From positions 1 through 5,431 of the forward strand of contig SKZB01000308.1 in the NCBI GenBank assembly GCA_007127615.1: a stretch of DNA of 5,431 nucleotides, in the 5' to 3' direction. A model generated the notes under the pieces. It saw only the letters and a program-made list of their open reading frames with translations, ran no database searches and had not been told where the DNA came from. This DNA comes from Phycisphaerales bacterium (GTDB taxonomy: Bacteria > Planctomycetota > Phycisphaerae > Phycisphaerales > SM1A02). Position 1 is the stretch's first letter. Each line of letters starts with the position of its first letter. Below, piece by piece: positions 5,296 to 5,431 of this stretch. The translations under genes and the position numbers were made by a program.

Positions 5296-5431
5296 TGGTC
5301 GCCCTCCGTCTGCATCATTCGGCTGCGCTCACAGCGTGGACAGACCGCGCGGAAGGATTCGCGCGGCAAGTCGCCGCGCTCCCGCGCCCGCAGGCGCGCG
5401 TAACCGTGCCCGCCGACGGTCAGAAGCCCCG
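5253..5431 (-). CDS. Zinc-ribbon protein, C-terminal fragment
   Basis: An open frame enters from the right edge on the minus strand and ends at TAA (5255-5253), giving 58 residues. It carries CPRC then CPNC with 12 residues between the pairs, the same spacing as the first ribbon in the next gene, and ends GLMIKLKLP. An Arg-rich stretch (ARLRARERGDLPRESFRAV) precedes the ribbon. The frame overlaps the following gene by 43 bases and contains that gene's ribosome binding site. Two clean Cys pairs and the overlap make a real gene likely, although the start and the rest of the protein lie outside the window. Such ribbons bind zinc structurally; the function is unknown. Confidence 0.75.
   Translation of the reverse strand, partial: GLLTVGGHGYARLRARERGDLPRESFRAVCPRCERSRMMQTEGDQCPNCGLMIKLKLP
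5302..5307 (-). promoter_or_regulatory. Shine-Dalgarno site supporting a GTG start
   Basis: GGAGGG on the minus strand lies 6 bases before the GTG at 5295-5293. It is inside the coding sequence of the upstream zinc-ribbon gene, where it encodes part of TEGDQ, and it decides the start of the membrane protein gene. Confidence 0.8.

Overview
This GC-rich window looks like chromosomal DNA from a planctomycete-type bacterium, possibly of the Phycisphaerae. The pointers are a zinc-ribbon block of the form C-x-C-G-Y-Q-L...C-P-E-C-G at the end of a membrane protein, which resembles the 'CGYDLRGL...CPECG' motif common in that phylum, and an ECF sigma factor coupled to a transmembrane anti-sigma-like protein without a zinc site. 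The taxonomic call is inference; no rRNA or other marker gene is present. There are no tRNA genes, CRISPR arrays, transposases or integrases. Coding density is high and the longest non-coding gap is 160 bases (2334-2493).

Layout. Plus strand, left block: the last 54 codons of an ECF sigma factor (to 167), a 250-residue single-pass membrane protein that is probably its anti-sigma partner (151-903, overlapping by 17 bases), then a 443-residue exported PDZ protein ending in a regular leucine-type coiled coil (1002-2333). A weak terminator-like hairpin follows. Plus strand, middle block: a cytoplasmic-type CE4 (NodB-like) deacetylase (2494-3396), coupled through an ATGA overlap to a GNAT-family acyltransferase (3393-4310). 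Minus strand, right block: a zinc-ribbon protein running off the right edge (5253-5431) overlaps by 43 bases a six-helix membrane protein with two zinc ribbons (4258-5295). The last gene converges on the GNAT gene and overlaps it tail-to-tail by 53 bases.

How the parts may work together. The left block reads as an envelope-sensing regulatory unit: sigma factor, membrane anchor with an outward-facing sensor region, and an exported PDZ/coiled-coil protein that could feed into it. The middle block reads as a two-enzyme module that removes one N-acyl group from a sugar and adds another, as seen in surface-polysaccharide biosynthesis. The right block is of unknown function. No single novel system is proven. 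The most interesting points are the zinc-free anti-sigma plus PDZ arrangement, the isolated deacetylase/acyltransferase pair with a possibly leaderless start, the overlapping gene ends, and a G-quadruplex-capable tract exactly at the acyl-CoA loop codons.
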